A stretch of DNA of 64,000 nucleotides, taken from contig NZ_FCNU01000022.1 in NCBI RefSeq assembly GCF_001545115.1, positions 1 through 64,000 of the forward strand, given 5' to 3'. Positions 46,673 through 55,390 of this stretch are shown here, piece by piece. A program made the position numbers and the translations under genes. Within the stretch, counting starts at the first letter, position 1. The number at the start of each line of letters is the position of its first letter. The notes under the pieces were generated by a model, which saw nothing but the letters and a program-made list of their open reading frames with translations, had not been told where the DNA came from and did no database searches. This DNA is from Candidatus Protochlamydia phocaeensis (GTDB taxonomy: Bacteria; Chlamydiota; Chlamydiia; Chlamydiales; Parachlamydiaceae).

Positions 46673-47541
46673 TGTTTTGTTGAATGGGGATGCATGTATT
46701 TTTCCACGATTTTATTAAATAAATTTTTTTCAACGGATGAATATAAGGTAATGGGATGATTTTGGGAGCGTTTGACAAGGTCATTGTAAAGGGGATCAGT
46801 CAACCGTAAAGGAGATTGCTTGACCAAAGAGACCCAATTTTCAAATTCTGGTTGCGAAGTAGACTTTGCAATAAAAGTCATATCGGCATAGCCTTGTCCA
46901 TTGATTTCCGCCGCCCTTCCCCTATACTCACCGGGCTCATCGGCCATGAGGTGGAGCGGCGTAACCATTCCCGTCATGGAATAGATTTGTCCGCTCAGCT
47001 GTGGAATCCAAAATGAGTTCATGGGAGAGCCATCAGCCGATAGAGCAAAGCGAATGGGAGTCTGAGTGGGGAATTGAACAAAGTTGACAGTGGCAATTCC
47101 TTGCTCCGGATAGATAAATAACCATTTCCAATCAAGTGCGATCACTTGAATGGTGAGGGGCTTGCGCTCGCTACGAATAGGTTGATAAGGATCTAATTCA
47201 TGCGTCGCATTCCACGTGATGACTGCCATGACTGCAACCACAATGGAAGGAATAATCCATAACAGCAGCTCTCCAAAAATGCCAAGCGCTTGTTCCGGAT
47301 CATATTTTGCTTTTAAATTTTTACCGTGATATTTCCAGGCCGCTATGAAAAGCAAAATGAGCGTTGGCAGGACAATCAAAAGCATGAGAAGAATATTTGT
47401 TACAATGAGATTCAACTCGCTGCGCGCAACTATCCCTTTAGGATGAGCGACTAAAGCATTTTCATCTTTTAAAATGAAAAAAATGACTAGCCCTATACTC
47501 AATAGAAAAAAAAGGCTTATAGCAAATTTGATTTTTCTCAT
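46669..47541 (-). CDS. cyoA: Cytochrome bo ubiquinol oxidase subunit II
   Basis: Periplasmic domain-bearing subunit anchored by two helices (about 6-25 and 45-70). The CuA-binding cysteines of cytochrome c oxidases are missing: the region reads 'EINGQGYADM' with no Cys, so the complex oxidises quinol. 'WKWLFIYPEQGIATVNF' and 'SFWIPQLSGQIYSMTGM' match CyoA. There is no lipobox Cys, unlike E. coli CyoA. First gene of the operon. Confidence 0.95.
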   Translation of the reverse strand: MRKIKFAISLFFLLSIGLVIFFILKDENALVAHPKGIVARSELNLIVTNILLMLLIVLPTLILLFIAAWKYHGKNLKAKYDPEQALGIFGELLLWIIPSIVVAVMAVITWNATHELDPYQPIRSERKPLTIQVIALDWKWLFIYPEQGIATVNFVQFPTQTPIRFALSADGSPMNSFWIPQLSGQIYSMTGMVTPLHLMADEPGEYRGRAAEINGQGYADMTFIAKSTSQPEFENWVSLVKQSPLRLTDPLYNDLVKRSQNHPITLYSSVEKNLFNKIVEKYMHPHSTKQ

Positions 47542-47811
47542 ATTTGCTATAAAAAATATATTTTAAATTTTAAATCAATGAAAAAAGACGCTTTCGGGAA
47601 GAGGGGAAGACAATAATTAATTTTTTATGATACAAGCAAAATATCGCTATAACCATTCTTTGCCGCTGATTGAATAGCCTCTTATCAATCTAAGAATGAT
47701 TAAAATTTTGCTTTTTAATTGGATTTGAAGCTAATGGACTTCAAAAGGGCTTTCGCATGAATGAATTAAGCGGATCAATTCAAAAGCTTTGATAAACAAA
47801 GGAAGATAAAA

Positions 47812-48690
47812 ATGAAACAAACGATTGATCTGCCGGCTAAGTTATCCGGGATTTTTTCCTTAGGTGGAGAGCTGCCCGTCTATCGCCTTGGTTTTGGTGC
47901 CATGCGTCTGACCGGTGCAGGAATATGGGGGAATCCGAAGAATTCAAAAGAGGCTCAAGCAGTCTTGCGGCGAGCGATTGAGCTGGGAATCAATTTTATT
48001 GATACCGCAGATTCCTATGGACCGGAAGTGTCTGAAAATATCATTGCCAAATCCCTTTATCCTTATCCTTCAGGCCTTGTTATTGCGACCAAAGGGGGAT
48101 TGACTAGACAAGGGCCCAATAAATGGGCTCCGGTTGGGCGGCCGGAATATCTCATTCAATGCGTAGAAATGAGCCTTAGGCGTTTGCGTCTAGATTGCAT
48201 TGATCTGTATCAATTTCACGCAATTGATCCCTTGGTCAGATTGGAAGATTCGTTAGGTGTGCTTAAATCTATGCAGGAGCAAGGCAAAATTCGCTATATT
48301 GGCGTTTCTAATTTTTCTGTATCGGAAATAGAGCGTGCGCGAAAAGTCGTTGAAGTTGTTTCAGTGCAAAATCTCTACAATTTAGATAATCGCCAATCGG
48401 AAAGTGTGCTGCGCTATTGTGAAAAGCATCAATTGGCCTTCATTCCCTGGTATCCCATCGCAAGCGGCGAGCTTGCCCGCCAAGGGGGAGCGTTAGACAA
48501 GCTAGCTAAGTTGAAGGGCGCCACTCCGGCTCAAATCGCCTTGGCCTGGCTCCTCAACCATTCTCCTGTCATGCTGCCAATTCCCGGAACGGCTTCTATA
48601 CACCATTTGGAAGAAAACACGGCTGCAGCTTCCCTCGATTTGACTAATCAAGAATTGGCCCAGCTCGATTCCTTAAAAGCTCAAGAGTAA
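47812..48690 (+). CDS. Aldo/keto reductase
   Basis: The 292-residue NADPH-dependent TIM-barrel reductase shows the catalytic tetrad Asp64 (FIDTADSYG), Tyr69, Lys94 (ATKGG) and His136 (QFHAID). Substrate is unknown; the YajO/YdbC-like oxidoreductase group is the closest by feel ('AWLLNHSPVMLPIPGT', near 245). AAAGGAAG precedes the start. A deaminase gene follows 57 bases later on the same strand. Confidence 0.93.
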   Translation: MKQTIDLPAKLSGIFSLGGELPVYRLGFGAMRLTGAGIWGNPKNSKEAQAVLRRAIELGINFIDTADSYGPEVSENIIAKSLYPYPSGLVIATKGGLTRQGPNKWAPVGRPEYLIQCVEMSLRRLRLDCIDLYQFHAIDPLVRLEDSLGVLKSMQEQGKIRYIGVSNFSVSEIERARKVVEVVSVQNLYNLDNRQSESVLRYCEKHQLAFIPWYPIASGELARQGGALDKLAKLKGATPAQIALAWLLNHSPVMLPIPGTASIHHLEENTAAASLDLTNQELAQLDSLKAQE

Positions 48691-48747
48691 ACAAATAAAT
48701 TTCTTTAAATGCAAAAATTAGAAGAAATTTAACTCCTAGGAGGAAAA

Positions 48748-49245
48748 ATGAAAAAAGATTTCAAGCAAGAGTATAAAGAAGCGTTCATGCGCAGGGCTAT
48801 TGAACTGAGCAGGCAAGGCGCAATTATTGAAAAGACGGGAGGGGTCTTTGGAGCGGTGATTGTCAAAGACGGAAAAATCATTGCGGAAGGATATAATCAA
48901 GTCATCAAGCATCAGGATCCTACGTGGCATGCCGAAATGCAAGCCATCAGAGAGGCGTGTAAAAAGCTGGGTTCTCCTCATTTGGAGGGATGCGTTCTGT
49001 ATACGAGTGCTGAATGCTGCCCGATGTGCTTGGCGGCCGCTTACTGGGCGCACATCGACCACATCTTTTATGGAGCCCGCGTGGAAGATTCGTTGAAATA
49101 TGGAGACTTTCAAGATGTCAATATTTTAGATGAAATCCGCAAGGAGCCCAAAGAGAGGCAAATTCAATTTACAGAAATGATGCGGCCCGAAGCTGTAGAA
49201 GTCTGGAAAGCATTTTCGCAAATGCCGGATCGCGCCCGTTATTAA
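48748..49245 (+). CDS. Nucleoside/guanine deaminase-like protein
   Basis: The 165-residue cytidine-deaminase-fold protein has the zinc motif His61-Ala-Glu63 and Cys91-Pro-Met-Cys94. The usual Pro before the first zinc Cys is replaced by another Cys ('AECCPMC'). Length, 'LAAAYWAHIDHIFYGA' and the C-terminal helix fit guanine deaminase (GuaD) or related small-base deaminases. A perfect TAGGAGG box precedes the start. Confidence 0.88.
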   Translation: MKKDFKQEYKEAFMRRAIELSRQGAIIEKTGGVFGAVIVKDGKIIAEGYNQVIKHQDPTWHAEMQAIREACKKLGSPHLEGCVLYTSAECCPMCLAAAYWAHIDHIFYGARVEDSLKYGDFQDVNILDEIRKEPKERQIQFTEMMRPEAVEVWKAFSQMPDRARY

Positions 49246-49288
49246 TTCACAAGGCACGCGAATAATGAATCGAAGGGATTAGACAAAA

Positions 49289-50245
49289 GTGGAGATCGTG
49301 CAAAAGCCTTTAGATAATGGAACCATGCTGCTTCTTAACATGCATGTTCATCCTCAAGCTCTTGCGGAATTTACGGCTTGGCTAGCCAAGCTCAATACGC
49401 TTATTACGGCTAGTCCTGGCTTTATCAGCTTGGAGGTTTTGTCTCCAAAAGAGAAGGGAGAGCTGTGGACAGTTGTCCAGCGTTTTTGTGATGCAGAAAG
49501 CCTTTCTGTTTGGCGCTCTTCTAAAGACTACGAAGAGTTAATAGCTGCAGTTAGAGAACTGCTAGCGGACGAACGATTGGATGCCGTGCAAGAAAAAGTC
49601 GTGCAAGCAGCGGATTTGCAAGGCGGAGTAACGGAAGTATTTGTTACCCAGATCAGTCCTGATCAAGAAGACGCTTTTCGGAAATGGGTCGCAAAAATCC
49701 ATCAGGTCGAAGCGCAGTTCCCGGGCTTTAGGGGAATGTATATCCAATCGCCCCGGCAAATTAAAGGACAAAATTGGGTGACTTTCTTGCAATTTGATAC
49801 AACGGAAAATTTGGATCGTTGGCTCTCTTCTCAGGAACGACAAGCGATTCTGGAAGAATCTAAAGGGTTTATTTCTTTACTTGAAAGCCATCGCGTCATC
49901 TCTCCCTATGCCGGCTGGTTTTCGTCTTTAGTGTCAACGGAAGGCCTGCCGCCTGTGTGGAAGCAAACATGCGTTGTGCTGCTGGTGCTTTTTCCCATTG
50001 TCATGTTAGAGCTTAAATTTCTTTCGCCTCTGACACGTTCGTTGAATTCCTCGGTTGCCACTTTTATAGGCAATGCCATTAGCGTGGCATTAATTTCCTG
50101 GCCCTTCATGCCGATTGCCATTGGGTTTTTAGGTTGGTGGCTGTCTCCAAAACAAGGAAAGCAGCGATCAGTTTCTCTCATGGGAACGCTTGTGATCCTC
50201 ATTCTTTATATGTGTGAAATTCTTCTGTTCTGGAACTTGTTGTAA
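49289..50245 (+). CDS. Protein with two ABM domains and C-terminal membrane helices
   Basis: The 318-residue protein carries two antibiotic-biosynthesis-monooxygenase (ferredoxin-like) domains, residues about 10-100 ('LLNMHVHPQALAEFTAWLAKL') and 115-205 ('FVTQISPDQEDAFRKWVAKI'). After a linker come two to three membrane helices (about 225-245, 255-280 and 295-315). The ABM domains lack recognised catalytic residues, so substrate is unknown. The GTG at 49289 is the probable start, with GAAGGGA upstream. It may be the third gene of a short plus-strand cluster. Confidence 0.8.
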   Translation: MEIVQKPLDNGTMLLLNMHVHPQALAEFTAWLAKLNTLITASPGFISLEVLSPKEKGELWTVVQRFCDAESLSVWRSSKDYEELIAAVRELLADERLDAVQEKVVQAADLQGGVTEVFVTQISPDQEDAFRKWVAKIHQVEAQFPGFRGMYIQSPRQIKGQNWVTFLQFDTTENLDRWLSSQERQAILEESKGFISLLESHRVISPYAGWFSSLVSTEGLPPVWKQTCVVLLVLFPIVMLELKFLSPLTRSLNSSVATFIGNAISVALISWPFMPIAIGFLGWWLSPKQGKQRSVSLMGTLVILILYMCEILLFWNLL

Positions 50246-50257
50246 GGACTTTAAGAA

Positions 50258-50335
50258 ATGAAGCTGCTTGATAAAAGACTCTGGGAATGCTGCGAAAAAG
50301 CAACAATTGACAGGATGCTCAACCTGGAGACTTAG
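50258..50335 (+). pseudogene. Possible C-terminal remnant of a RelE/HigB-like toxin gene
   Basis: A 25-residue frame reads 'WECCEKATIDRMLNLET' before TAG. The pattern resembles the final strand and helix of HigB/RelE-type toxins ('CGGDKSTQDRDI...AL'), and it lies directly before the antitoxin remnant, the usual toxin-first order. This is weak evidence on its own. Confidence 0.3.
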
Positions 50336-50338
50336 GCC

Positions 50339-50650
50339 ATGGCAAAAAGAAGGAGGTTTCAAGATTTCTCACAGAGGGCAGCTTAAGAATTAGGATGAGG
50401 CGATCGCCTATTTAGATGCTGCTTTAGAAGAGAGTTTAAAAGGCGAAGAAGGGACTTAATTGCTCTTCGCAATGTCGCAGAAGGACAATGTTATATTGAT
50501 GAATAGCCAAAAGCTTATGTTAACCAAAAATCCCTAGCGATGAGTCGTGATAAAAGTAATTCTAAATGGCATACGCTTGTTACATTTTTCGTTGGAATAG
50601 GATTGAAAATTGAGATGAAGCTAATGCGTATTTCCCAGGTGGCTTTTTAG
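50339..50650 (+). pseudogene. Decayed HigA-like antitoxin gene (XRE helix-turn-helix family)
   Basis: Reading the frames together gives 'FKISHRGQLKN', a stop (50391-50393), 'DEAIAYLDAALEES', 'LKGEEGT', then, after a frameshift near 50456, 'LIALRNVAEGQCYIDE', another stop (50504-50506), and 'SNSKWHTLVTFFVGIGLKI'. This order matches HigA-type addiction-module antitoxins, in which 'EEAIAYLNAALEE' is followed by 'ALRDVAEAQG' and 'GNPRWDTLLKVLHALGLKL'. Two stops and a frameshift make it non-functional. A toxin remnant lies before it. This occupies most of the gap between 50245 and the next gene. Confidence 0.7.
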
Positions 50651-50744
50651 TAGTCATTGAAAAGGCGAATCGCCCGCGCTGATCTTCCCATTCCTAAAAA
50701 AAACCTCAACTGCTAACCTTCCTTAATTTTATTCGGGAAGAAAA

Positions 50745-51767
50745 ATGCGCCAATTCTTTCTTATCCTTTCTATGAGCTTAATGGCTCTATGCAGCTATGG
50801 TGAAGAATCCTTATCAAGGCAGGGAACAATGGAACAATCAACCACTCCGCGTTATCTCTATAAAATGCTTTCAATCCAAGATTGGAAAGTCAGCAAATCC
50901 AGCCCTTTTGTCAAATTGTCGGCTGCTGACAAGGACTTTATTCACTTTTCTACAGACGATCAGCTCGATAAGATCATAGATAAGTATTGGGGAGATGTTC
51001 TGTCTTTTGTCATGTTAAAAGTGGATACGCAAAAATTGCCAGGAAGAATGGTTTTTGAGGCCAATCCGGGCGGTATTAATCGCTACTATCACCTTTACGA
51101 TGGGGCGATTCCTCTTGACGCTGTCACTGAATCGCGCTTCATTGAAAGAAGAAATGAGCAAGCGAAACATGATCTGAAGTCTTTGCCGGTTGTACAAGTC
51201 GGCGAGCCCGTGCTTCGTCAGCTTGCCCGGCCGCTATCTAAAGAAGATATTCTCAGCCAAGACACTCAAGATCTGATTCAACAAATGAAAGCGGCCATGG
51301 AAGCAGCTCCAGGAGTGGGCTTGGCAGCTCCGCAAATTGGAAAGGCCCTGCAGATCATTGTCATAGAAGATAAATCAGACTACCATACGTCCTTAACAAC
51401 TCTGCAGCTTGCAGAAAGAGGGCGGGTACCTGTGCCCTTCCACGTGATTATCAATCCCAGTCTTCATATTATTGAGGAAGAGAAAGTCGAGTTTTTTGAG
51501 GGATGCCTAAGCATTCCGGAATTAATAGGGGTAGTGCCTCGGGCAAAAACAGTAAGGGTGGAGTGCTTAAATGAAATGGCTCAGCCAGTTGTCATCAATG
51601 CGACAGGATGGTATGCACGTATTTTGCAGCATGAAATCGATCATCTCAATGGAGTGCTTTTCATTGATCGCGCACATGCACGAACGCTTATGACGCAAGA
51701 CAACTACGCTAAATATTGGAAAAATAAATCCATTTTTGACATTAAAAAGAGTCTAGGCATCTATTAA
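50745..51767 (+). CDS. Secreted DUF952 - peptide deformylase fusion protein
   Basis: The 340-residue protein begins with a signal peptide (about residues 1-19). Residues about 36-130 match a DUF952 domain ('DFIHFSTDDQL', 'YYHLYDGAIPLDAV'). Residues 148-340 form a peptide deformylase with motif I GVGLAAPQ (190-197), motif II EGCLS (252-256) and motif III HEIDH (296-300), so metal ligands Cys254, His296 and His300 and catalytic Glu297 are intact. An insertion lies between motifs I and II. The housekeeping deformylase is at 14.9 kb. An exported deformylase fused to a domain related to ADP-ribosyltransferase folds is unusual; its substrate is unknown. Confidence 0.88.
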   Translation: MRQFFLILSMSLMALCSYGEESLSRQGTMEQSTTPRYLYKMLSIQDWKVSKSSPFVKLSAADKDFIHFSTDDQLDKIIDKYWGDVLSFVMLKVDTQKLPGRMVFEANPGGINRYYHLYDGAIPLDAVTESRFIERRNEQAKHDLKSLPVVQVGEPVLRQLARPLSKEDILSQDTQDLIQQMKAAMEAAPGVGLAAPQIGKALQIIVIEDKSDYHTSLTTLQLAERGRVPVPFHVIINPSLHIIEEEKVEFFEGCLSIPELIGVVPRAKTVRVECLNEMAQPVVINATGWYARILQHEIDHLNGVLFIDRAHARTLMTQDNYAKYWKNKSIFDIKKSLGIY

Positions 51768-51793
51768 GGTGATAGAATTTTGGCTGATAAGAT

Positions 51794-51820
51794 AGGCATT
51801 CATTAATGAATGCCTTTTAA
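51794..51820 (+). terminator. Rho-independent terminator after the DUF952-deformylase gene
   Basis: A 10-bp stem AGGCATTCAT / ATGAATGCCT with a two-base loop is followed by TTT and T-rich sequence. Confidence 0.75.
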
Positions 51821-51846
51821 CAATTCGATCCTTAAAGAATAGAAGC

Positions 51847-52005
51847 TTATTTAGGTTTTTTTTTCTTGCCAGATGTAGCTAAAGCGTTAATTCTTGGCTT
51901 ATCTGTTTGTCCCGTCAAAGTAACTTTTAGGGGCTTCCCAGTGGCTTCTTCCTTTGTTGGAACAAGCGCCTCTTTTTTCTCGCTTGGATGCTTTCTTGTT
52001 GGCAT
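51847..52005 (-). CDS. Small basic protein of unknown function
   Basis: A 52-residue, very basic protein starting MPTRKHPSEKKEALVPTKEE and ending 'TSGKKKKPK'. A full AAAAGGAGGGATC ribosome-binding site directly before the ATG argues that it is real. The sequence is rich in Lys, Thr and Pro, like a nucleic-acid-binding or disordered linker protein. No family is recognised. Confidence 0.75.
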   Translation of the reverse strand: MPTRKHPSEKKEALVPTKEEATGKPLKVTLTGQTDKPRINALATSGKKKKPK

Positions 52006-52230
52006 GATCCCTCCTTTTAAAGCTCTGCTAGACTAGCAAGGCATGTGTATGTTTAAATGAGATTTAAAACAAAAGAATCTCAAATTTAAATCACTCTAAT
52101 TTTGCAAGCACACAACGTGCGTTCTTTTCCATTTTTCCGCTCTCTTTCGTTTATAGGTCTAAAATAAATTTATTGTATTATTTTTTTTAATTTATTAAAG
52201 AAAAAGTAAGTTATTTATTTTAGAGGAGTA

Positions 52231-52629
52231 ATGGAAGCGACTTATCCGTTTAGTGTTCATTGGAGTCCTTATTCAGTTGCGGAGACGGTGCAGCATCTGG
52301 ATGCTGCCCTGCGAGCGAAAGGAACGCCTGTATTTGCTTTAATTGATCATTCGGGAGAGGCCAGCCGTGTTGGGCTTTCTTTAGCGGATGAAAAATTATT
52401 GATTTTTGGAGACCCTAAGGTGGGGACGTTTTTGATGCAGGAAAACCCTGCCATTGGATTTGACTTACCGCTTAAAGTACTAGTTTGGAAAGATGCATCC
52501 GGATCGACTCAAATTGCCTATACAGATCCTAGTGTATTAAAAGACCGCTATCACATTGAAAAGAATAAAGAGATATTGGAAAAAATGGCCCATGCTCTTT
52601 CTAGCTTAATTAATGAAGTAATTAAATAG
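52231..52629 (+). CDS. DUF302 domain protein
   Basis: The 132-residue protein matches DUF302 throughout: 'SVAETVQHLDAALRAKGTPVFALIDHSGEA' (in parts) and 'LLIFGDPKVGTFLMQENP', with 'DLPLKVLVWKD'. Function of the family is unknown; members are often stress-related or fused to oxidoreductases. AGAGGAG lies before the start. The next gene follows nine bases later. Confidence 0.9.
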   Translation: MEATYPFSVHWSPYSVAETVQHLDAALRAKGTPVFALIDHSGEASRVGLSLADEKLLIFGDPKVGTFLMQENPAIGFDLPLKVLVWKDASGSTQIAYTDPSVLKDRYHIEKNKEILEKMAHALSSLINEVIK

Positions 52630-52638
52630 GAGGCCGTT

Positions 52639-53157
52639 ATGAGAGGGATTAACAAGATCGCCTCGTTTGCTATTTTTCTCAGCTTCTGCTCGCTAAGTTG
52701 TTTTGCCCAATCGAAAGATCCAGCCCTTTCACCCGGAATTATAGAACAAGGAGATGGAATGAATAAAAAATCTACCGCACGCTTAGAAGGTAAGTGGCGG
52801 GTCATCGGTTGTCAATTAAATACAGTTTGGCTTCCTTCTCCTATATTCGAGAACTTTATTTATAGCTTTCCGGATAAGGAGCATTATAAACTGGACTGGG
52901 CGGATTTGACCTTTCCTAAATATGTCGGAGGCTTTCCTAAAAGTCCAACCGGCCGCATTTCCATCAATACCAATGTCACGCCCAATGAAATGGATTTAGT
53001 CCCAGATACTGGACCTTATGCCGGGCAAACGCTAAAGGGAATCTTCGAATTAGATCACGATATTCTAAAAGCCAATTTTTCCTTTCCCGACCATGCTCGT
53101 CCTAAAGAATTTGCTGCCGAGCAAAATCAAGTGTATGAAATTTGGCAGCGTCTTTAA
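52639..53157 (+). CDS. Secreted protein with a TIGR03067-like domain
   Basis: The 172-residue protein has a signal peptide (about 1-24). The mature part ('LEGKWRVIGCQLN', 'NEMDLVPDTGPYAGQTLKGIFELDHDILKANFSF' in parts, 'RPKEFAA') follows the lipocalin-like pattern of TIGR03067 proteins of planctomycetes and relatives. Function is unknown. TAGGAGG precedes the ATG and the gene sits just after the DUF302 gene. Confidence 0.8.
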   Translation: MRGINKIASFAIFLSFCSLSCFAQSKDPALSPGIIEQGDGMNKKSTARLEGKWRVIGCQLNTVWLPSPIFENFIYSFPDKEHYKLDWADLTFPKYVGGFPKSPTGRISINTNVTPNEMDLVPDTGPYAGQTLKGIFELDHDILKANFSFPDHARPKEFAAEQNQVYEIWQRL

Positions 53158-53223
53158 GCTAGCTTTTTACGATAAATGGCAAGGGAAAATTGCCGGCTGT
53201 TAGAGGGAGAGGATTAAAATTCA

Positions 53224-53240
53224 TCATAATCGATGGTTGA
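53224..53240. repeat. Dispersed intergenic motif (family 3, copy 1, inverted)
   Basis: TCATAATCGATGGTTGA is the reverse complement of the recurring TCAACTATCGATTATGA motif with one change. Three other copies lie at 54143, 55522 and 57297, all between genes. Confidence 0.5.
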
Positions 53241-53409
53241 AATTAGTTTCTCCCTAAGAGGCGATAGGAGATAGCGGACAATGTTGAGTAAAGAGGGGCC
53301 GCTATCTCTATTGCTTCCTGGGGAAAAGATCGAATCTCGGTTTTTAGCGGTTTTAACATTTTCTCTTAAGCCCCTCGGGCTTTAGCCGGCAATTTAAAGA
53401 TTAGTTAAA

Positions 53410-53784
53410 TTATTGCGTTTCAATTTTTTTAAGCTTTTCAATGCCTACTACAGAGCTGCCTAATAAGGTCCACGGGCCCTTTAAACGGCCACGTTTAAAT
53501 TCATAGACTTGCACGCCAAGATAATTGGGATCTTCTACTCCTCTAAAGATAAACGAGATTTGATCGCCATCACGCACACCTGTTCCTACATTATAGGTGC
53601 CATCGCTAAATGTCCAATATATCGCATAAGTCTCCTCTTGCTTTTCTAATATGGCAACGCCCGTATACCGTTGGCCAAGAAACGGATCGAAGCCCGATAC
53701 TTCGTAAGCTCCGGAAAGATCTGCCTGAAGGCACATATAGGGGAATAAAAAGAAGAAATAAAGGCATAAGAGTTTTTTCAGCAT
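53410..53784 (-). CDS. Small secreted protein of unknown function
   Basis: The 124-residue protein has a clear signal peptide (about 1-21) and a mature beta-rich domain: 'LSGAYEVSGFDPFLGQRYTG' and 'TYAIYWTFSDGTYNVGTG', with alternating Tyr/Gly strands. The pattern suggests a small beta-barrel or lipocalin-like fold, but no family is recognised. It is convergent with the previous plus-strand genes. Confidence 0.75.
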   Translation of the reverse strand: MLKKLLCLYFFFLFPYMCLQADLSGAYEVSGFDPFLGQRYTGVAILEKQEETYAIYWTFSDGTYNVGTGVRDGDQISFIFRGVEDPNYLGVQVYEFKRGRLKGPWTLLGSSVVGIEKLKKIETQ

Positions 53785-53963
53785 AATAGCTCCTATTGTT
53801 GTTTATATTTAGACCCTTCTTTTGGCTATGCCAAGGCATCTGCTCTTTGAAAAATTCAAAAGGTCTTTTTAAAGACTGTCTGTGGAATAAAATTTGTCTC
53901 ACTTTTCCCGTTAAATACCACCTATACCGATCTTTTGAAAAAAAAGGTAGTACATAAAAGCTT

Positions 53964-54048
53964 GTCTCCAAACTCAAGCTATTAGCCTAGGTTTTAGTTC
54001 TTTCCTGACTGAGAAATAATTTTGAATATAGGCATTATGAATTTGAAG
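53964..54048. repeat. Palindromic intergenic repeat (family 2, copy C)
   Basis: Left end TCTCCAAACTCAAGCTATTAGCCTAGG and the inverse of the right end (near GCATTATGAATTTGAAGA) pair imperfectly. The internal AATAATTTTGAATATAGGC motif matches the other family 2 copies. It lies in the 451-base gap before the old-yellow-enzyme gene, which otherwise holds only the family 3 motif at 54143. Confidence 0.5.
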
Positions 54049-54142
54049 ATAAGCTCTAAGACTGTTTACTTAAAAAGAAGAGGTTCTTTATAAGCTCAAA
54101 TAGGAAATTGATAATTGTTTTAACAATGATGGAAAAATCATT

Positions 54143-54159
54143 TCAACTATCGATTATGA
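54143..54159. repeat. Dispersed intergenic motif (family 3, copy 2)
   Basis: TCAACTATCGATTATGA, identical to the copies at 55522 and 57297. Confidence 0.6.
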
Positions 54160-54235
54160 GGGTTTTAATACATCCTCTTAGAATTGAAATGTTTAAAGCC
54201 TGGCATCAAACCTTAACATTTTATTAGGAGGTTGC

Positions 54236-55390
54236 ATGAGCGCAGAAAAAGGAACAGAATACACGACTTCGGCTACTCATGCGGGCTGTTTAGCTCATGA
54301 CGATCATGACCGTAGCTTTGCTGATTTTGATTTGCTAAGCCCTTTAACGATTAGAGGACTATGCTTGCGCAACCGCATAGCCGTCTCGCCCATGTGTCAG
54401 TATTCAGCTAAAGAAGGATTTGCAGATGATTGGCATCTTGTCCACTTGGGAAGCAGGGCAGTAGGAGGGGCTGGGCTTATTTTTACTGAAGCGACCGCTG
54501 TGACGGCGCAAGGAAGAATCTCACCGGGAGATCTCGGTCTATGGGATGATGCACATATTGAGCCTCTTGAGCGCATTACACACTTTATTCATCGCATGGA
54601 CGCAAAGGCTGGCATTCAGTTAGCCCATGCCGGCCGCAAAGGGAGCTGCGATGTGCCTTGGAAAGGAGGGGAAAGCTTAAGCAAGGGACAAGGAGGATGG
54701 GATCTCGTTGCGCCAAGCCCTATTCCTTTTTTGGATTTAATGCCGCAAGACTTAGACAAGCCGGGCATTCAAAGAGTCATCCAAGCTTTTCGAGAAGCGG
54801 CCATTCGCGCAGTGAAAGCGGGCTATGACATTATTGAGATCCATTCGGCTCATGGATATTTGCTTCACGAATTTCTCTCTCCTCTTAGCAATAAACGGAC
54901 GGACGAATACGGAGGAAGCTTGGAAAATCGCATGCGTCTAGTATGCCAAATTGCGCAAGCGATTCGCTCTGTGATCCCTCAACAGATGCCTCTTTTTGTC
55001 CGCCTCTCTGCGACAGATTGGGTAGAAGGCGGCTGGGAGATCCAACAATCAATTGAGCTGGCCAAACAACTAAAACCTTTAGGTGTTGATTTAATTGACG
55101 TGTCTAGCGGAGGATCTGTTAAGCATGCAAAAATTCCGGTCGGACGAAATTATCAAGTTCCTTTTGCCGCAGCAATCAGAGAGCAAGCGCAAATCCTAAC
55201 AGGTGCTGTTGGACTAATTACAGATCCCCAACAGGCTAATGAAATCGTGACAGCCGGCCAAGCCGATTTGGTTTTTATTGGCAGGGAATTCTTAAGAGAG
55301 CCTTATTGGGGGCTAAAGGCCGAGCAAGCCTTGAACAAAGAGCCAAAATGGCCGATGCAATATGGATATGCTGTCAAAAGACATGGATAA
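54236..55390 (+). CDS. NADH:flavin oxidoreductase, YqjM-type old yellow enzyme
   Basis: The 384-residue FMN-dependent ene-reductase has 'SPMCQYSA' near 51-58, with the Cys and Tyr that define the YqjM (thermophilic-like) subgroup, the substrate His pair in 'EIHSAHGYLLHEFLSP' and 'NKRTDEYGGSLENR'. Such enzymes reduce activated alkenes. A 25-30 residue N-terminal extension rich in Asp/His precedes the domain; the start has a TAGGAGG box. Confidence 0.93.
   Translation: MSAEKGTEYTTSATHAGCLAHDDHDRSFADFDLLSPLTIRGLCLRNRIAVSPMCQYSAKEGFADDWHLVHLGSRAVGGAGLIFTEATAVTAQGRISPGDLGLWDDAHIEPLERITHFIHRMDAKAGIQLAHAGRKGSCDVPWKGGESLSKGQGGWDLVAPSPIPFLDLMPQDLDKPGIQRVIQAFREAAIRAVKAGYDIIEIHSAHGYLLHEFLSPLSNKRTDEYGGSLENRMRLVCQIAQAIRSVIPQQMPLFVRLSATDWVEGGWEIQQSIELAKQLKPLGVDLIDVSSGGSVKHAKIPVGRNYQVPFAAAIREQAQILTGAVGLITDPQQANEIVTAGQADLVFIGREFLREPYWGLKAEQALNKEPKWPMQYGYAVKRHG

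Noticed and set aside
53606-53977. 123-residue minus-strand frame overlapping the small secreted protein gene
   Set aside because: The shorter frame with a clear signal peptide is better; the longer one is in another frame and looks unstructured.
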